DNA of 64,000 bases from Perkinsus olseni (lineage: Eukaryota; Perkinsozoa; Perkinsida; Perkinsidae). The translations under genes and the position numbers were made by a program. Positions within the stretch are counted from its first letter, which is position 1. Each line of letters begins with the position of its first letter. The stretch is from contig JABANP010000076.1 of the NCBI GenBank assembly GCA_013115135.1, forward strand, positions 1 through 64,000, written 5' to 3'. The notes below the pieces were generated by a model. That model was not told where the DNA came from. It ran no database searches and worked only from the letters and a program-made list of their open reading frames with translations. Of the stretch, positions 33,496 through 44,582 are shown in pieces.

Positions 33496-35147
33496 ATGCT
33501 GCTGCTGTCCTCTCGTCTCCTCCTGAATGCTCTCCTCACTGCCACTGTATCGGCTTCCGCTGTCTGTCCTGTTAACGTCACCAGTGACCACTCGGATGCC
33601 TGCAGTCGCCCGACGTCGAGCTATACCCGCATCAGGTGGGTTGGCTGCTTCTCCGGGAGCTCCTATCGGGGCCTGAGTGTTCGGGCAGATCAGGTTTAAT
33701 GGCAGCCACTATGTGCTGAGCGATGATGTTTTCTACGGCCAGGCCATGCTCAAGATACCAGCAGAGGACATAGTATCCAAGGTTGATGATGACAAGATTC
33801 GCGAGAAGTTGATTGGAGGCCTCAGCGATGATGAAGCCCATCTCGTGGAGACGTGCTTTGCCCTAGTGTGAGTGTCATGAGGTTCCCCGAGCTACGACGC
33901 ACATCGCCCATCAGATCAGCCCGGCAAGGGACCTGTGCCACGAAAAGGATCTGCCGTTGGGTGGAGACCCTCAACGCAGCCGAAAGGATACTCGTAGCCC
34001 CTTATCCTCGCCCGCCTGGTGGGTATTGGAGGAGCCTCAGGCCCTCAGCCTCACTGATGTGCAGAGGAAGGCTATCGCGGGGACGTCAGTCGAGGGAGTG
34101 TCGGAGGAGATGGCTCAGAGAGTTGTACGGCCTTCAGGGTCACTTGTAGCTTAATATGGGCATGGTGCGTCATTGCCCCGTGCAGAATCTATCACGAGTT
34201 ATTGATAGGCTTCCGCTGTCTTGCAAGGCACGCTTCTTCTCAGACTCTCGTCGCCGACAGAATTGGTCGTGTCCGTGCAGGGTGGCGAGACCACGCTGAA
34301 TGGGCGGTTTCTGTACTTATGAAATACTCCAGAGTGGTAGTAGTAGCTGCCCCGAGATCGCCCAGCTGCCCAGCGTCCATGTAGGTCCATCCAGATCCCT
34401 CATTGCGTGAGACGGAGCTGCCCAAGATGCTCCTCCTGGCCGACCCCATCGTTGATGCTGTACCGCTGCACACTTCGCCGCGGAAGGGTGAGGGCGTAGC
34501 GATGCTAGGCGCCGCTCGCACGGTCCTTATTTGCCCTAGAGGGCATCGAGTATCCGATCTTAGGGAGCTGAGATCGGTGCCAGCCTTCCGTGTCAGAGCC
34601 AAGGCTCTCTTGAGTGTATTTGAAAGAGCCTGCTGTAACTCTGTTACGTTTGAGGGCCTCGTGATGATCCGCATGCACTGAGTCCTTCACGCCGGCTTCC
34701 GAGTCGTGGCGTTTATTGCACCGACTTTCACTGCCGCTGGTCACTACCCGTGATGCTTCCTCCCATCGCTCAGGAGTAACCCTTCAACGGGAGATAGTCC
34801 AGGAGAATGGCCGCCTGGAGGATGTGGTGGCTCTCGTGGCTCGGCAGGATATGAGGGAAGGGGAGGAGGTCTTCATATGGGCCGGGGCACTTCAGCAATA
34901 GTGAGCTACTGGTAGTACGGGAGATGCTTCCCTTCTGAGGAACGTCTGTGCCCTCGGGAGAGCCCCACGACGGAGACGCCGCCATTTCCTAGGATTAATG
35001 CCCTCCCTTCACTATCAGATGCGATATGGATTTAGTCTGAAAGATAATCCTGTTGGTGTGGGCGGGGGAGGGAACCAAAGCAGCTTAGTGGGAGGGCGAT
35101 CCGCAGAGTCACCATTTGCTGAGACCGACCCTTCAGGTGCCCAGTAA
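33496..35147 (+). CDS. SET-domain (SETD3/Rubisco-LSMT-like) methyltransferase
   Basis: Protein lysine/histidine methyltransferase of the split-SET class. The N-SET region reads SSYRGLSVRAD then YGQAMLKIPAEDIVSK, as in RGLFAxxDIxxGExLLxIP. The insert is divergent (WVLEEPQALSLTDVQRKAIA). The C-SET core is EDVVALVARQDMREGEEVF, then YGPGHFSNSELLV (the family's YGxxSNxELLxxYGF, including the catalytic Tyr), a phase-matched intron, and MRYGFSLKDNPVGVGGGG. A one-base shift near 34884 separates EEVF from YGPGHFSN. The stop is at 35145-35147. The start used (33496) gives MLLLSSRLLLNALLTATVSA, a predicted signal peptide. That is unusual for this class, so either the enzyme is targeted to an endomembrane or plastid-like compartment or the true start is internal. 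Confidence 0.65.
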
Positions 35148-35230
35148 TTGGAACGACTCACCAGAATCACCTGTGAGGAAGCAGTATAGCAAGTGGCGTA
35201 GAGTGTTTAGGCGAGTAGACCGGACGCTTC

Positions 35231-35647
35231 ATGGGCGTCAGGTTCAACTGTACTTCAGAATCGCAGTTTGTCATCAGGATCTCAGGCAGAGGGAAGCCAG
35301 ACAAGGACTTTGTGAGCTATTGCCCGAGATGTGGATATAGGATGACTATGCCGCAGATCCGTTGCTTCCGAGTCGGATGGTTCATGACCTCGGGATGGTT
35401 CAGTCCGAAGTTGGTACACATGAGAAACCATCTCGAGAGATGGCCGCCCCCGGAAGAGTACTTGATGGTCTCGATGGATGAACGCGGTCTTGATGAATAC
35501 CGCGCGCCACAAAATTATCCCTGCGCGACCACAGATATTGTAGCCAGCGAGACATACACGCTGCGAGAAATTCGGATGAGTGGCTCTTCGTTCTTCCCGA
35601 TCTTTGAAATGGAAAGGTTGGAGAGGCTGGTAGTGGCTTGGAATTAA
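35231..35647 (+). CDS. small single-exon protein with one zinc-ribbon CxxC
   Basis: An uninterrupted 138-codon frame (MGVRFNCTSESQFVIRISGR ... FEMERLERLVVAWN), intronless in a window where nearly all genes are split. It contains CPRCG, a hydrophobic/aromatic middle (VGWFMTSGWFSPKLVHMRNH) and an acidic, Pro-containing C-terminal half. No family was recognised. It sits 84 bp after the SET gene and 138 bp before tRNA-Lys. A single CxxC could form half a zinc site in a dimer. The opposite strand also has a long open frame (35282-35686), so the coding sense is likely but not certain. Confidence 0.45.
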   Translation: MGVRFNCTSESQFVIRISGRGKPDKDFVSYCPRCGYRMTMPQIRCFRVGWFMTSGWFSPKLVHMRNHLERWPPPEEYLMVSMDERGLDEYRAPQNYPCATTDIVASETYTLREIRMSGSSFFPIFEMERLERLVVAWN

Positions 35648-35785
35648 ACTGAACCGGGTCGAGCCTGCGAACGTGAGGCCGCTCAAAAACCCCGCATGTG
35701 ACGCTGAGTATGACGGAGACCGAATTTAGCCAATACTTCACTTGCACAATGCAAAATGGGTGAAACTATGTTGATGTACAACAAA

Positions 35786-35858
35786 CACCCACCGTGGGGC
35801 TCGAACCCACGACCACAAGGTTAAGAGCCTTGCGCTCTACCGACTGAGCTAGACGGGC
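35786..35858 (-). tRNA. tRNA-Lys(CTT)
   Basis: Complete cloverleaf on the minus strand: acceptor GCCCGTC paired with GGTGGGT (three G-U pairs), D arm GCTCAGTCGGTAGAGC, anticodon loop CTCTTAA with anticodon CTT, variable GTGGTC, T arm GTGGG TTCGAGC CCCAC. A-box and B-box promoter sequences are intact, there is no intron, and the encoded discriminator is G. It matches the eukaryotic nuclear tRNA-Lys(CTT) pattern closely. Confidence 0.97.
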
Positions 35859-35866
35859 AAGTTACT

Positions 35867-36457
35867 TCAGTTCGTATTATCTACTCGCATTTGAGGTGGC
35901 GGAACACACTCACCGATGGGAGCCGAGGCCAACTTGCCCGAATTTCGCTCCCGGCAACCAAGTTCCACATTTGGATCCAAATCTACTGACCAGCGTCTCA
36001 CACTCAGCCCCCTCATCACGACGCTTTCGCCTACACTTAACCTCAGGCTTGCCAAATTGAATACCTGATCCCTCCGTTTCAGATATCGGGATGTCTCCGA
36101 TTGGCTTGCGTGGACACAAGTGGATAATGAACTCACTAAAGTGCTTGCAATGGTCTTGGTAACCCTTTCCCAGATTAGAGGATCCCTGCAGGTACTGACG
36201 AGCCACTGCACGAGTGTTAGGGAGCGTGTACGGGACAACATGAACTCCCTCACTGCGGAGTACTTCCGGAGCAGCGTCGATGAGACAGATAGGAAGCTGT
36301 GGGCGTTGAGAATAGAGGAGACTAAGGCTGCTAAAAACTGTACGTCATCATCACTCGGGCAGGCGGTGTGGCTCTTCTCGTTAGGTTTGAAACTCGTGAG
36401 GTCAACAAAGCGATAGCGGGGATGTGTTCTTGCCTCCAGTGCTCGTCTCGTTGACAT
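35867..36457 (-). CDS. ambiguous ORF, unknown
   Basis: A 196-codon minus-strand frame (MSTRRALEARTHPRYRFVDL onwards) overlaps a plus-strand frame at 36120-36416 that reads as an amphipathic helix (RERVRDNMNSLTAEYFRSSV). Only one can be real. The minus frame is longer; the plus frame has the more protein-like composition and could be a 5' exon of the downstream glycosyltransferase gene. No family was recognised for either. Confidence 0.25.
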   Translation of the reverse strand: MSTRRALEARTHPRYRFVDLTSFKPNEKSHTACPSDDDVQFLAALVSSILNAHSFLSVSSTLLRKYSAVREFMLSRTRSLTLVQWLVSTCRDPLIWERVTKTIASTLVSSLSTCVHASQSETSRYLKRRDQVFNLASLRLSVGESVVMRGLSVRRWSVDLDPNVELGCRERNSGKLASAPIGECVPPPQMRVDNTN

Positions 36458-36553
36458 GTCTTCAACCGGGTGGCTTTCATGCAGACCTACTCGTGGCGTG
36501 AATCGTAAACGAGGAATATGAGGGGGTGCCTTCAGTCAGAACTGCCGGATTTT

Positions 36554-38340
36554 TATGAAATGGCTCTTCCGGATCGTTCCTCTAACCATGATTTTATGCG
36601 TGGTCCTCCTGGCGGTGGTGAACCTCTCACGAATCCGGTGAGCAGGAGGGACGCTACCGCTCGCTCTAGCGGGTGGTACCCAGGCTCCAGCGAGGCTACG
36701 GTGAGAACACCTTGGGATCGATGCGAGAGGAAATAGCCGCACTGCGGAGAAGTGGGCCTTCAGCTGATGCGATCAGTCAATAATGATAGACTTAACACAC
36801 AGGCATCGAAGCCTTGGAAGAAGTCCTTCTTAAAGATGCTCCTCTGGATGGCCTCCCGGCAACATCTCTCTACAACATGTCTGTGCAAACCGTATGCGCT
36901 TGGTACGTGAATTCAGTGTCGGTTGTCTGAGGGTTCAGGTGTCCGCCACTACGGTAGTGGACCTCGAGAAGACGAGTAGAGCCGCCGAAGACGGTCTCCG
37001 CAGTGCTGCCATCACTCCGCAGACGAGACCATCCATCGACACCACAGGTTGAAAAACTCTACAGGGACGATGGGAGATGCGGCAGTCAGTACGAATGCAG
37101 CAGTGCTGTTGGCTTCTCGGTAACCCTCAAGATACCCTCTACCCGATGGCCGTCCAGCGCAATGCAATCCTTGGGAGTTTCCGTGTTGTGCCACTAGTGG
37201 TAGACTGAGGCATCCATCTTCATGTGCAGTAGCATTGCCCACCGGTTGGTTGAGCAGGCTGGTGTGGAGAGACAGAGTTCCACTGCGACTGTCCGGGCTG
37301 CAGGAACTACGCAGTTGCTGATTGTGTTACGCGGACGCACTGCGGCAAAGACACTTCATGTAAGCTCGTTGAGGTAGGGCCCTCTTCTCCTGGATTCGTT
37401 ACAGGCCCGTTTCGTCAGGCGAGCCCATCGTGGTGGAACCGGCGGGCAACGCTGAGAGGATAATCGTTATCGCGTCCGCCTGGATCGGCCCACAGAAGCG
37501 TTTTACTGATGCCAAACGCAACCATGTTCGTAGCAAGCCCGATCGATGTCCCAGTGGATGCTCGGCAGGTTCGCTATGCACTGAAGCACGGGTACGGATA
37601 CTTCGCGGTCGAGTGCAACTGGAGCGACCGGGGCTTCCCTCACTGGAGCAAGCTTCTTATCGCCAGACACCTATTGGAAGGTCACGGACTGTCTCGTGCT
37701 CCCGAGTAGGGTTGAAGCCTCTCACGATTTGGTAGAGGAGTGGTATCGGTCTGATTGTAAGATACTTATTCTGGATGGATGCCGACTCCCTGTTCATGAA
37801 CGCGAGCATCAGGATTGAGGATCATCTAGTTACCCCCAATCCCAGCAAAGACTTCATTTTCTCTGGCGAGCGCGAGATGGTCATCAATACCGGACATTTC
37901 CTACTTCGTAAATCCCAGTGGAGTCTCGACTTTCTCAAGGAAGTCTACCGCATGTATCACCACTAGTGTCACCAGCAACGGGTCTCTGGCCTGTCCTTCC
38001 TAGGTACCCGTCTCCAGGCTTTGTTGAGCAGGGAAGCGTCATTGCGTGGGCGTATCGCCACGCTGGGGAATATCTAACCACAGTCGTCAGGTACCTCGCC
38101 GGAGCTACCTCCAAGGACCCCCTGGAAGTTCAGAAGGCTAAGTTCAACCGGCTGATGGTCTCCAGCGTCAGCCCAGTCGACGCGGAGAAGGCCCAATCCT
38201 TGTTCCCAGAGCAGATCAGATCGCACGTTCAAGTGATGGCGATGAAGACTATGAACTCTTACTTGAACATCTACACTAAAGGGGATTGGATTCTGCACTT
38301 CTCTGGCGTCAGTGACAAGCGTTCGGCGACGGCCAAGTGA
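36554..38340 (+). CDS. GT34-type (GMA12/MNN10) glycosyltransferase
   Basis: Retaining galactosyl/mannosyl/xylosyl-type transferase expected in the Golgi lumen. Core exons: ERIIVIASAWIGPQKRFTDA, a 42-bp intron, VRYALKHGYGYFAVECNWSD, HWSKLLIARHLLE, an intron, then the DxD motif YLFWMDADSLFMN. Next come EREMVINTGHFLLRKSQWSL DFL (the family's N-S/T-G-FLxR-S-W motif), FVEQGSVIAWAYRH, FPEQIRSHVQVMAMKTMNSY and GDWILHFSGV, stop 38338-38340. The order fits GT34. Upstream exons (VEFHCDCPGCRNYAVADC; IEALEEVLLKDAPLDGLP, about 36800-37370) give a Cys-rich and helical stem. No TM anchor was found, so the first exon may be further upstream. Confidence 0.75.
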
Positions 38341-38694
38341 GGAGGCAACTGGTGGCGCCTTGGGCATCGTCGATTGGGCGTGTCCCTTTAACTGGGTTTC
38401 TACTGTTTGTTGCCTTGCATGCGCTTTGGCCGTTCCTTAGGACAGCAGGTGGTGGACGATTTGAAATCATCCGACTTTGTGGATACCATCCGCCCCCGGA
38501 ATCGATGCTCCCCGTTACTAGTCGTTAGTGCAACTCAGGTACGCGCCTGAGGCTTCGTGGACTGCAGCGGATGAAGCTCCAGCGAACTTGGATGAGATCA
38601 TCCATCGTGTTGATTGAGGCCTCATGTTCCGTATGCTGCGCGCTGATTGCCTTTCCCTGGTGATTCGAAGAGAGTTGTGTAGTCACATGGTTTG

Positions 38695-40146
38695 ATGAGT
38701 TACAGAGTTCAGATGTCGGTGGTTGAGCGAGAGGATGCCGATCACAACGTCTCCCAATTCTCCGCCTCCTTCTCGCCCGCCTTGTTCGTGGATCTACAGC
38801 AAAAAATAAAGGCGTTAGAAAGGAAGCTCGAGTCTCGTGAAAAGGACCTCACGAGTATTGATGAGTCTCCTGGACCGGATGAGATCGGGCTGGTCCTTGC
38901 CAGGCACTAGAGCTGCGTTGCAGAAATCCGAAACCGAGCTGAAGGTACATCAATGACACGGAGAATCTCCAGTGCTCAGCGCTGTTCAGAACTACTGGAA
39001 GGAGGCTCAGTTGAGGAAGAGGGAAGTGCAAGCCTTGCAGGGCAAGCTGGAAGAGATGAGGAAAGAGAGGGACTTGGCGATGGCCGAAAACAGGCGGATC
39101 GTCAATGATCGCAAGTTCCTGGTACGGTGAGCGAACAGCCCGACGTCGCTTGTCTGTTGTTGCGTCCCTCGCACAGACACGGTCCCTTGCACGGTCACGC
39201 GACCAGTTGGGAATCGTGGAACTCCAACGGCAGCAGGAAGCGCTTTCCAGGGCGAAAGTCGAGGAGGAGAAGTTAAAGAAGGAGAGGGAGATCGAGGAGG
39301 CCAAGGACATAACCAGGATGATGGGTATCAGGGGGCCGATTCGCCTGGTGGTTGGTCAATCGCCGCCCTGTCTCAGCGAGTACACAGTCGTCCTTGACGA
39401 GCCAGATAACACTCGAGAGGGAGCGGAGATGGAAGTTGAAGAGAGCTGTCAGGGACAAGCTGAAGCGTGTAGAAGCCAAGGAGACCTTCATGAAGACCGT
39501 GGTGAACTTTCTCCTGCCTGCTGCCGCTGCCGAGGACTGCCGTTGTGTCTCAGCTGGATGATCACAGTATGACTACTGAGGCATGGGAAGACAAACTGGC
39601 TCAAGAACGTGGCCGAACTGAAGAGGCTTTGAACCAATTGGAGAGGTGGAAAGGCTTTCCTACACTTGGCGTGTTCAGTGTTATGGTAGAGCAAACGATC
39701 TCGCGTCAAGATTGGAAGGAGCCCTTCTTGGGAAGCAATCGGCCAAGGACCAGATGCAGTACCAGCTGAGAGAGCTACAGAGTAAGCCTGTCTTTACTGG
39801 CGACAGCGCTCTGCCATAACTGTGTGTAACTTCGATTGAAAGAAGGCAGCCGGTTGTAGCTATTGGTGGCGCAAAGCGATCGTCGTGATGCGACAACGCG
39901 TTGACCGTCAGACTCGAATAAGCAGTTGAGAGAGCAACTGGAGGAAGCGAATCGGAAGCTCTTCCTCGCAGAAAATGACAAAAAGGAGACAGCCAAGTGG
40001 GCCAGTGAGCTGCAGGCTTCCTCTGCTGTTTCCCCTTCAGGTTGTGGCGCATGATGCACTTGGCACAGATTGACGCGAACACAGCGGCCAAAACAGCCAA
40101 GTGGGAGAAGAGCAGTGCAAGAACCGATGATGCAACAGATGAATAA
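38695..40146 (+). CDS. long coiled-coil protein
   Basis: It starts MSYRVQMSVVEREDADHNVS. Nearly every exon is a heptad-rich Lys/Glu/Arg/Leu coil joined in phase: LQQKIKALERKLESREKDL, TRAALQKSETELK, NYWKEAQLRKREVQALQGKL, EEMRKERDLAMAENRRIVND, LGIVELQRQQEALSRAKVEE, LKKEREIEEAKDITRMM, SSLTSQITLERERRWKLKRA, EDKLAQERGRTEEALNQLER, GKQSAKDQMQYQLRELQS and KQLREQLEEANRKLFLAEND. The end AQIDANTAAKTAKWEKSSAR has stop 40144-40146. There is no globular domain. It is probably cytoskeletal or centrosomal/Golgi scaffold. A similar protein lies on the minus strand at 51861-53709, but I cannot show they are paralogues. Confidence 0.65.
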
Positions 40147-40649
40147 CAAGAGCTAGCTTAATCGTGCTACAGCAATTCTTTAGTAGCGGTTCGAGCATTG
40201 ATGCCCCGATTTGTCTTGCGTTCTGGTAGTGAATATTCTTTCGTCAATGGTCTGTTGAGTCTTGAGAGACGGTCTCGCAAAAGCGATAACATCTAGGCGT
40301 CCCGCGCAGGCAAATGAAACGCGTTCGCTCAGAGAACCACCTAACCCATCACCAAGCCGGTTATTCTGAGGCACTCGGTCAACTCAAGGCCAGTGCATAG
40401 ATACCATGTCTCTCGCTTGCCTTGGCACAGTAACACTGTGCAGCATCGCACGCGAAAGATATCAATACTCTCCCTACGATGCGCTAATTTACTCTACACA
40501 CAACGAGTTGTGCTCCGCATCAATGGAGAGCAAGTCTGCGCTGCCTTGTAGAGCAGAGCGGAATAGTGAGTGTGGCAAGGGTCGAAGGATGCTTGCATGA
40601 GGGGTTTTTGCACTTGTAGCACCGCAGCGAGACACCTCTGGGTACTGTT
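40147..40649. other. intergenic, nothing recognised
   Basis: No gene, RNA or strong repeat was seen before the left end of the inverted-repeat element. Confidence 0.4.
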
Positions 40650-41252
40650 GGGCTGTTCAGTAAATCGATCCCGGGACTCGGGATCAATCCCAGGATTGAC
40701 CGACGCTTTTTTCTGTTCAGTCAATCGATCCTGGGAGCAATTCCAGGATCAATCCCCGGATCGATCCTGGACGCGTTCAGAGGAGCAAAGGATCGATCCT
40801 AGGACCGGTCCCGGGACCAAATTTTTCAGGACTGGTGAACACCGATCCTGGGGGCTTCGTGGCGCGCGAAACAACACCAAATTACACAAAGTCACAGCGT
40901 ACCTCACCAGAATGATTCGTACGTACTAAGCGAATGACCCAGGTTCGATCCTCGCCTAGAGAACTCCGGGACTTACCTATACTTGTGCATAATTTGAGAT
41001 GGCCGTGGATGGCAACGAGACATTTCAAGTTATCGAGTGTGTGCAAGTTATGCACCAAGGTGGGTCCCGGGATCGATCCCGGGATTAGGTTTCAAGATCG
41101 TGTTTTATGAACGGTGTTTGAGATCGATCCCGGGATCAGTCCTGAAAAGTTTCAGGACCGAGTTCCCTGAACACGTTTTCAAGATCGATCTTCAAAATCA
41201 ATCCTCAGGATCGATCCTGGGACTGGTTTATTGGTCTTTTACTGAACAGCCC
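40650..41252. mobile_element. 603-bp non-autonomous element (MITE-like) with 15-bp TIRs
   Basis: GGGCTGTTCAGTAAA at 40650-40664 and its exact reverse complement TTTACTGAACAGCCC at 41238-41252 bound the element. Inside are many degenerate copies of GATCGATCC(T/C)GGGA in both senses, a further internal copy of the CTGTTCAGT-CAATCGATCCTGGG end sequence (about 40714-40737), and a perfect 20-bp palindrome at 41065-41084. There is no long ORF with transposase motifs. No convincing target-site duplication is visible at the flanks (left ...TACTGTT, right GTGTAAC...), so the superfamily cannot be named. Confidence 0.7.
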
Positions 41253-41469
41253 GTGTAACGCCAGACAGACGAGCTATTTACTGGCGAGCGAAATAGAAGT
41301 TGCTCTTAGCGGAGCGGAGCGTATTTTTGCTCGCAAGTGTCGAGCGGTTAGGAAGTGATGAGATTTCAAGTTGCAGCGCTGTTTCTATACGTCACCCGTG
41401 ACGCGTGCAAGGCTCGACAGAGTAGACGAACCATTGGGTTATCAATGTGCAGTTCAGTTGGTACAATAA

Positions 41470-42343
41470 ATGAAGATCTTCTTGACCGTTGCTGTGACCA
41501 TCATCAACGCAATCCTCTGGGAAGGGTGCGGTGGCAACGACGACAACAATGGTGAGCCCCGGACCCAAAACAACTATTCGAACCCTCCGTTTTAGGAGCT
41601 TCCAGTACTACTACTACAGCCGCCCCGACTGCCCCTCCTCCTCCTGTACCTCCTGTGCCTCCTGTAACAACTCCGAGCAGCGGCCCTACTCAAGCTCCTG
41701 GACCTGCTCCAATCGGAACCTTCAACTACGTTGGACGCGTTCCCATTCTATCCAACATCAACGCTACAATTGTCACATCGGATGCCAACCCGAATGCCCT
41801 TGTCATAACCAGCCTGTAAGTGGTTGTAAATTCCCCTTGCGTCGGCATCTCATTGTACCTTCATCGAAAGCATCTTCGTTCGGGCTTGGTGCGGTACCGC
41901 CTTCAGCGGAGACACTTCATCTCCCATCGTCGAAGTGATAGGATTTCAGGCTCATACAAACCTCAAGTCAGCCACCTACAACCGTAGTCAACAACTCGCA
42001 GTCGGTGCCTTTCCACATGGAAGGAAATCAAGTCAAGATAGATGATTTCAGCGCCTTCCCTTCGGTTGCGCTACAGGCTGTGGAAAGTGAGTAACGGATA
42101 GTGTCGGGACGCTTTGTTCGGCCTCACTTTTCTTCTCTGAGCAGTTGCGGCTGCGAGCTCGTCTGTCTTACGACCGACCTCTTTTCGAGAAATTCCTATT
42201 CAGATGCCACTATCACGTACACCCCGCCGGATGACATTCTCATCGACATTAAAGTACCGGTTCCGATTTCGATTACTCTCAAACGCGTCCCCGCTACGAG
42301 GCGTATGGTGGCTCACTTGTCGCAGCAGTTATTATCGATATGA
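41470..42343 (+). CDS. secreted Thr/Pro-rich (mucin-like) protein
   Basis: A signal peptide (MKIFLTVAVTIINAILWEGC) is followed, across a short intron, by a Thr/Pro/Ala low-complexity stalk (TTTTAAPTAPPPPVPPVPPV) likely to be O-glycosylated. A beta-rich part follows (PIGTFNYVGRVPILSNINAT; SSQPPTTVVNNSQSVPFHME; DFSAFPSVALQAVE; DATITYTPPDDILIDIKVPV). The last exon ends at 42343, although an alternative frame (AYGGSLVAAVIIDMMRVVFG) could add a membrane helix. No family was recognised. It is plausibly a surface or cell-wall protein. Confidence 0.5.
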
Positions 42344-42926
42344 TGAGGGTGGTCTTTGGAGCCCTCTGTGTAAGGCGATGATACGTTATGTAAGGCGAAG
42401 AGACCCTTTGTGGTCCTGTTGTCTTGTTGTCGAGTCAACGGTTGGCTTCGTGCGAGGTCTGCCATGTTTCGAATTTTCTGATGATGTCTACATTGGGGTT
42501 TCAGTCGGGTTTAGCTCAGCTGCTCATTGTGGCGTATCTCCTATTATCAACATTTCAAGTATCTACGAACTGCATCAGCTTGTGTTGTTCCTAGGGAGTT
42601 GGGCAGATCAGGAACGCCACAACCCTTCCCTTTTGGACACGCAATAGTAGCCATCGCATCATCTCCGACTCTTGTCAGCTCAACTTATGTGATATATATA
42701 TTCGAGTTTTGTAGAGGAGAGGCTACCTAGCCCAGCCAGATCATTGTGCTTGGACTCGCACGGCAGTAGCACTTTGTGGAAATCTGTTCTTTTTGATCTA
42801 CAACTGAGCTCATGCTCGTACCTCATTATTTGTGAGAATAATACTAAGACTGTTGTAGCATCCCAGGAGTGCTCTTAGCGATCGGAAGTGCTGTGGCAGC
42901 GGTATACGGATAGAGCGACACTCGGG
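42344..42926. other. unresolved spacer before the DHHC gene
   Basis: It contains short hydrophobic frames (IPGVLLAIGSAVAAVYG at about 42861-42911) that may be the last exon of the secreted protein or the first TM of the acyltransferase. Neither join can be settled from sequence. Confidence 0.3.
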
Positions 42927-44582
42927 ATGATCGTTGTTGCCACTTTTCTTTCAGTTTGTTCGTCCGTGTCGTCAGCTCCAATGTGGTTCGTGGTGGACTG
43001 TTGCGGTATAACCTGTGTTACTATCGCTGACCTACTGCTCCTGTCAGCCTACTACACGATTGGCTATCGGATTCTATGGACGTGGATGCACACTGATGGA
43101 CGGGGCTATGGGCCTTCAGTCGCATTCGCTCTCTTCAACCTCTTTTTGTAAGGGCTGCCTCGCTTGGTGCGTCTTCAATCTTGGTCCGTCCTCTCAGGTC
43201 CTTTCAGTCTGGTCACACTTTGCATGCATGTTGACGGATCCAGGATCGGTAATAGCCTCGAACGCCTTCTGTCTTCTGCGCTACTTGCTCGTCTCTCTCC
43301 GCATCGTCAGTAAACTAAACTTGGCCGGGGTTGTGCGACTCTTCCTTCTGCTTCACACTGTGTGATCGCTTATTTGTGTCGTCATCGCGGAGGCTATGAT
43401 TAGCAGTATCAGTGGCATTGTGGCCTCTCGGCAGGTGCCGTTGAATAAGTCGCTGGATGAGGAGGACTTGGAAGCAGGCAGGAGTTCCGGTGGTATTGAG
43501 ATGGCCTCGCGAGCGATAGAGTAATAACTACTATTCCTCGTGCTCTTCGAGTGCGCCCTTGGGTGCTCGGCCCTAGTCCCTAGCCTAGTACTTCGCATTT
43601 CCGTAGGCATCGGCCAGCAGTGACTTCTTCGAGTGCCCCGGCAGGAATGGGTTCAAGTCCGCAGACACTATCAAGTGTCAACGATAGCGGTCAACAATCT
43701 AGGGAGACTCAACCTCATCAGCCGACGTCGGTGGTATCCGGAGGGGCGGTACCTCAGCGAAGATACTGTAAACGGTGCAAGATTCCCAAGCCTGCACGGG
43801 CGCATCACTGCAGTAGGCTGATACCCATCGAGACAATGGTCTTACCGAAGCTCATTTGGAGGTACTTGTAGAAGATGCGTACTAAAAATGGACCATCATT
43901 GCCCCTGGGTGAACAACTGCGTTGGAATGTGCAACCAGAAGCACTTCATGCTCTTCCTCACGGTGAGCAAGGAGCCGTCCTCTGAGCATCTCCCAATGTG
44001 ATTATCTTCAGTACGTTTGTATGCTCTGTGGCCTGTCTGTCCTCACCATCGCCGCTCGACTGCATCACTGCCACAACCGAGAGCATTTTGTAGTGCCCTT
44101 CGGCAGGATTGGCCTACCCGACCCAGCAGAAAACAAGGCAGATGTATGCAACATCGACGGCCCATTAATCGGATTCGGAATTGTACTAAGATCTGGGTGT
44201 CGGTGATGATTATGATGCACTTACTGTCAGTTAACTTTCTTCTTTGGCCTGGTCTTTGGCCTCTTTACCATCATCATGCTCTGCGACCAAACATCTGCTA
44301 TTATGTAGGCGTGAGAGGCAGTGATGCTAGTAGTGATGGTTGTCTCTTATTAGACATAACCAAACAGGGGTAGAGCAGTTGCAGAACGTGAGAGGCCCCA
44401 CACAGAGCTGGCGGGAGAATATCAGAGAAGTCTTTAACGAGGGCACGGCAGCTACACGTACGACGTCTTCTCACGTGGAACCTTATGGACTGGCTCGTTT
44501 TTCAGGTATTCCCACATTCATAGCGATGCTCCTGCCTTTGCCAACGAATCGTAGTCGTGCCCCTGCCAAGGGCCTCGAGTGA
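42927..44582 (+). CDS. DHHC palmitoyltransferase (zDHHC family)
   Basis: S-acyltransferase of endomembranes. TM segments: [20 protein letters not shown] (about 42990-43060) and the [15 protein letters not shown] block (about 43200-43250), the usual DPG motif. A Ser/Gly-rich loop follows ([16 protein letters not shown]). The Cys-rich domain reads [16 protein letters not shown] then, over a 48-bp intron, [20 protein letters not shown] with [14 protein letters not shown]. The catalytic DHHC is present, as are all zinc Cys/His pairs I can check. A third TM ([17 protein letters not shown]) and a fourth ([20 protein letters not shown]) follow. The tail [22 protein letters not shown] resembles the family's TTxE/PaCCT region. 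The stop is at 44580-44582. A one-base problem sits near 43150 after FALFNLF. The N-terminus is uncertain. Confidence 0.85.
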
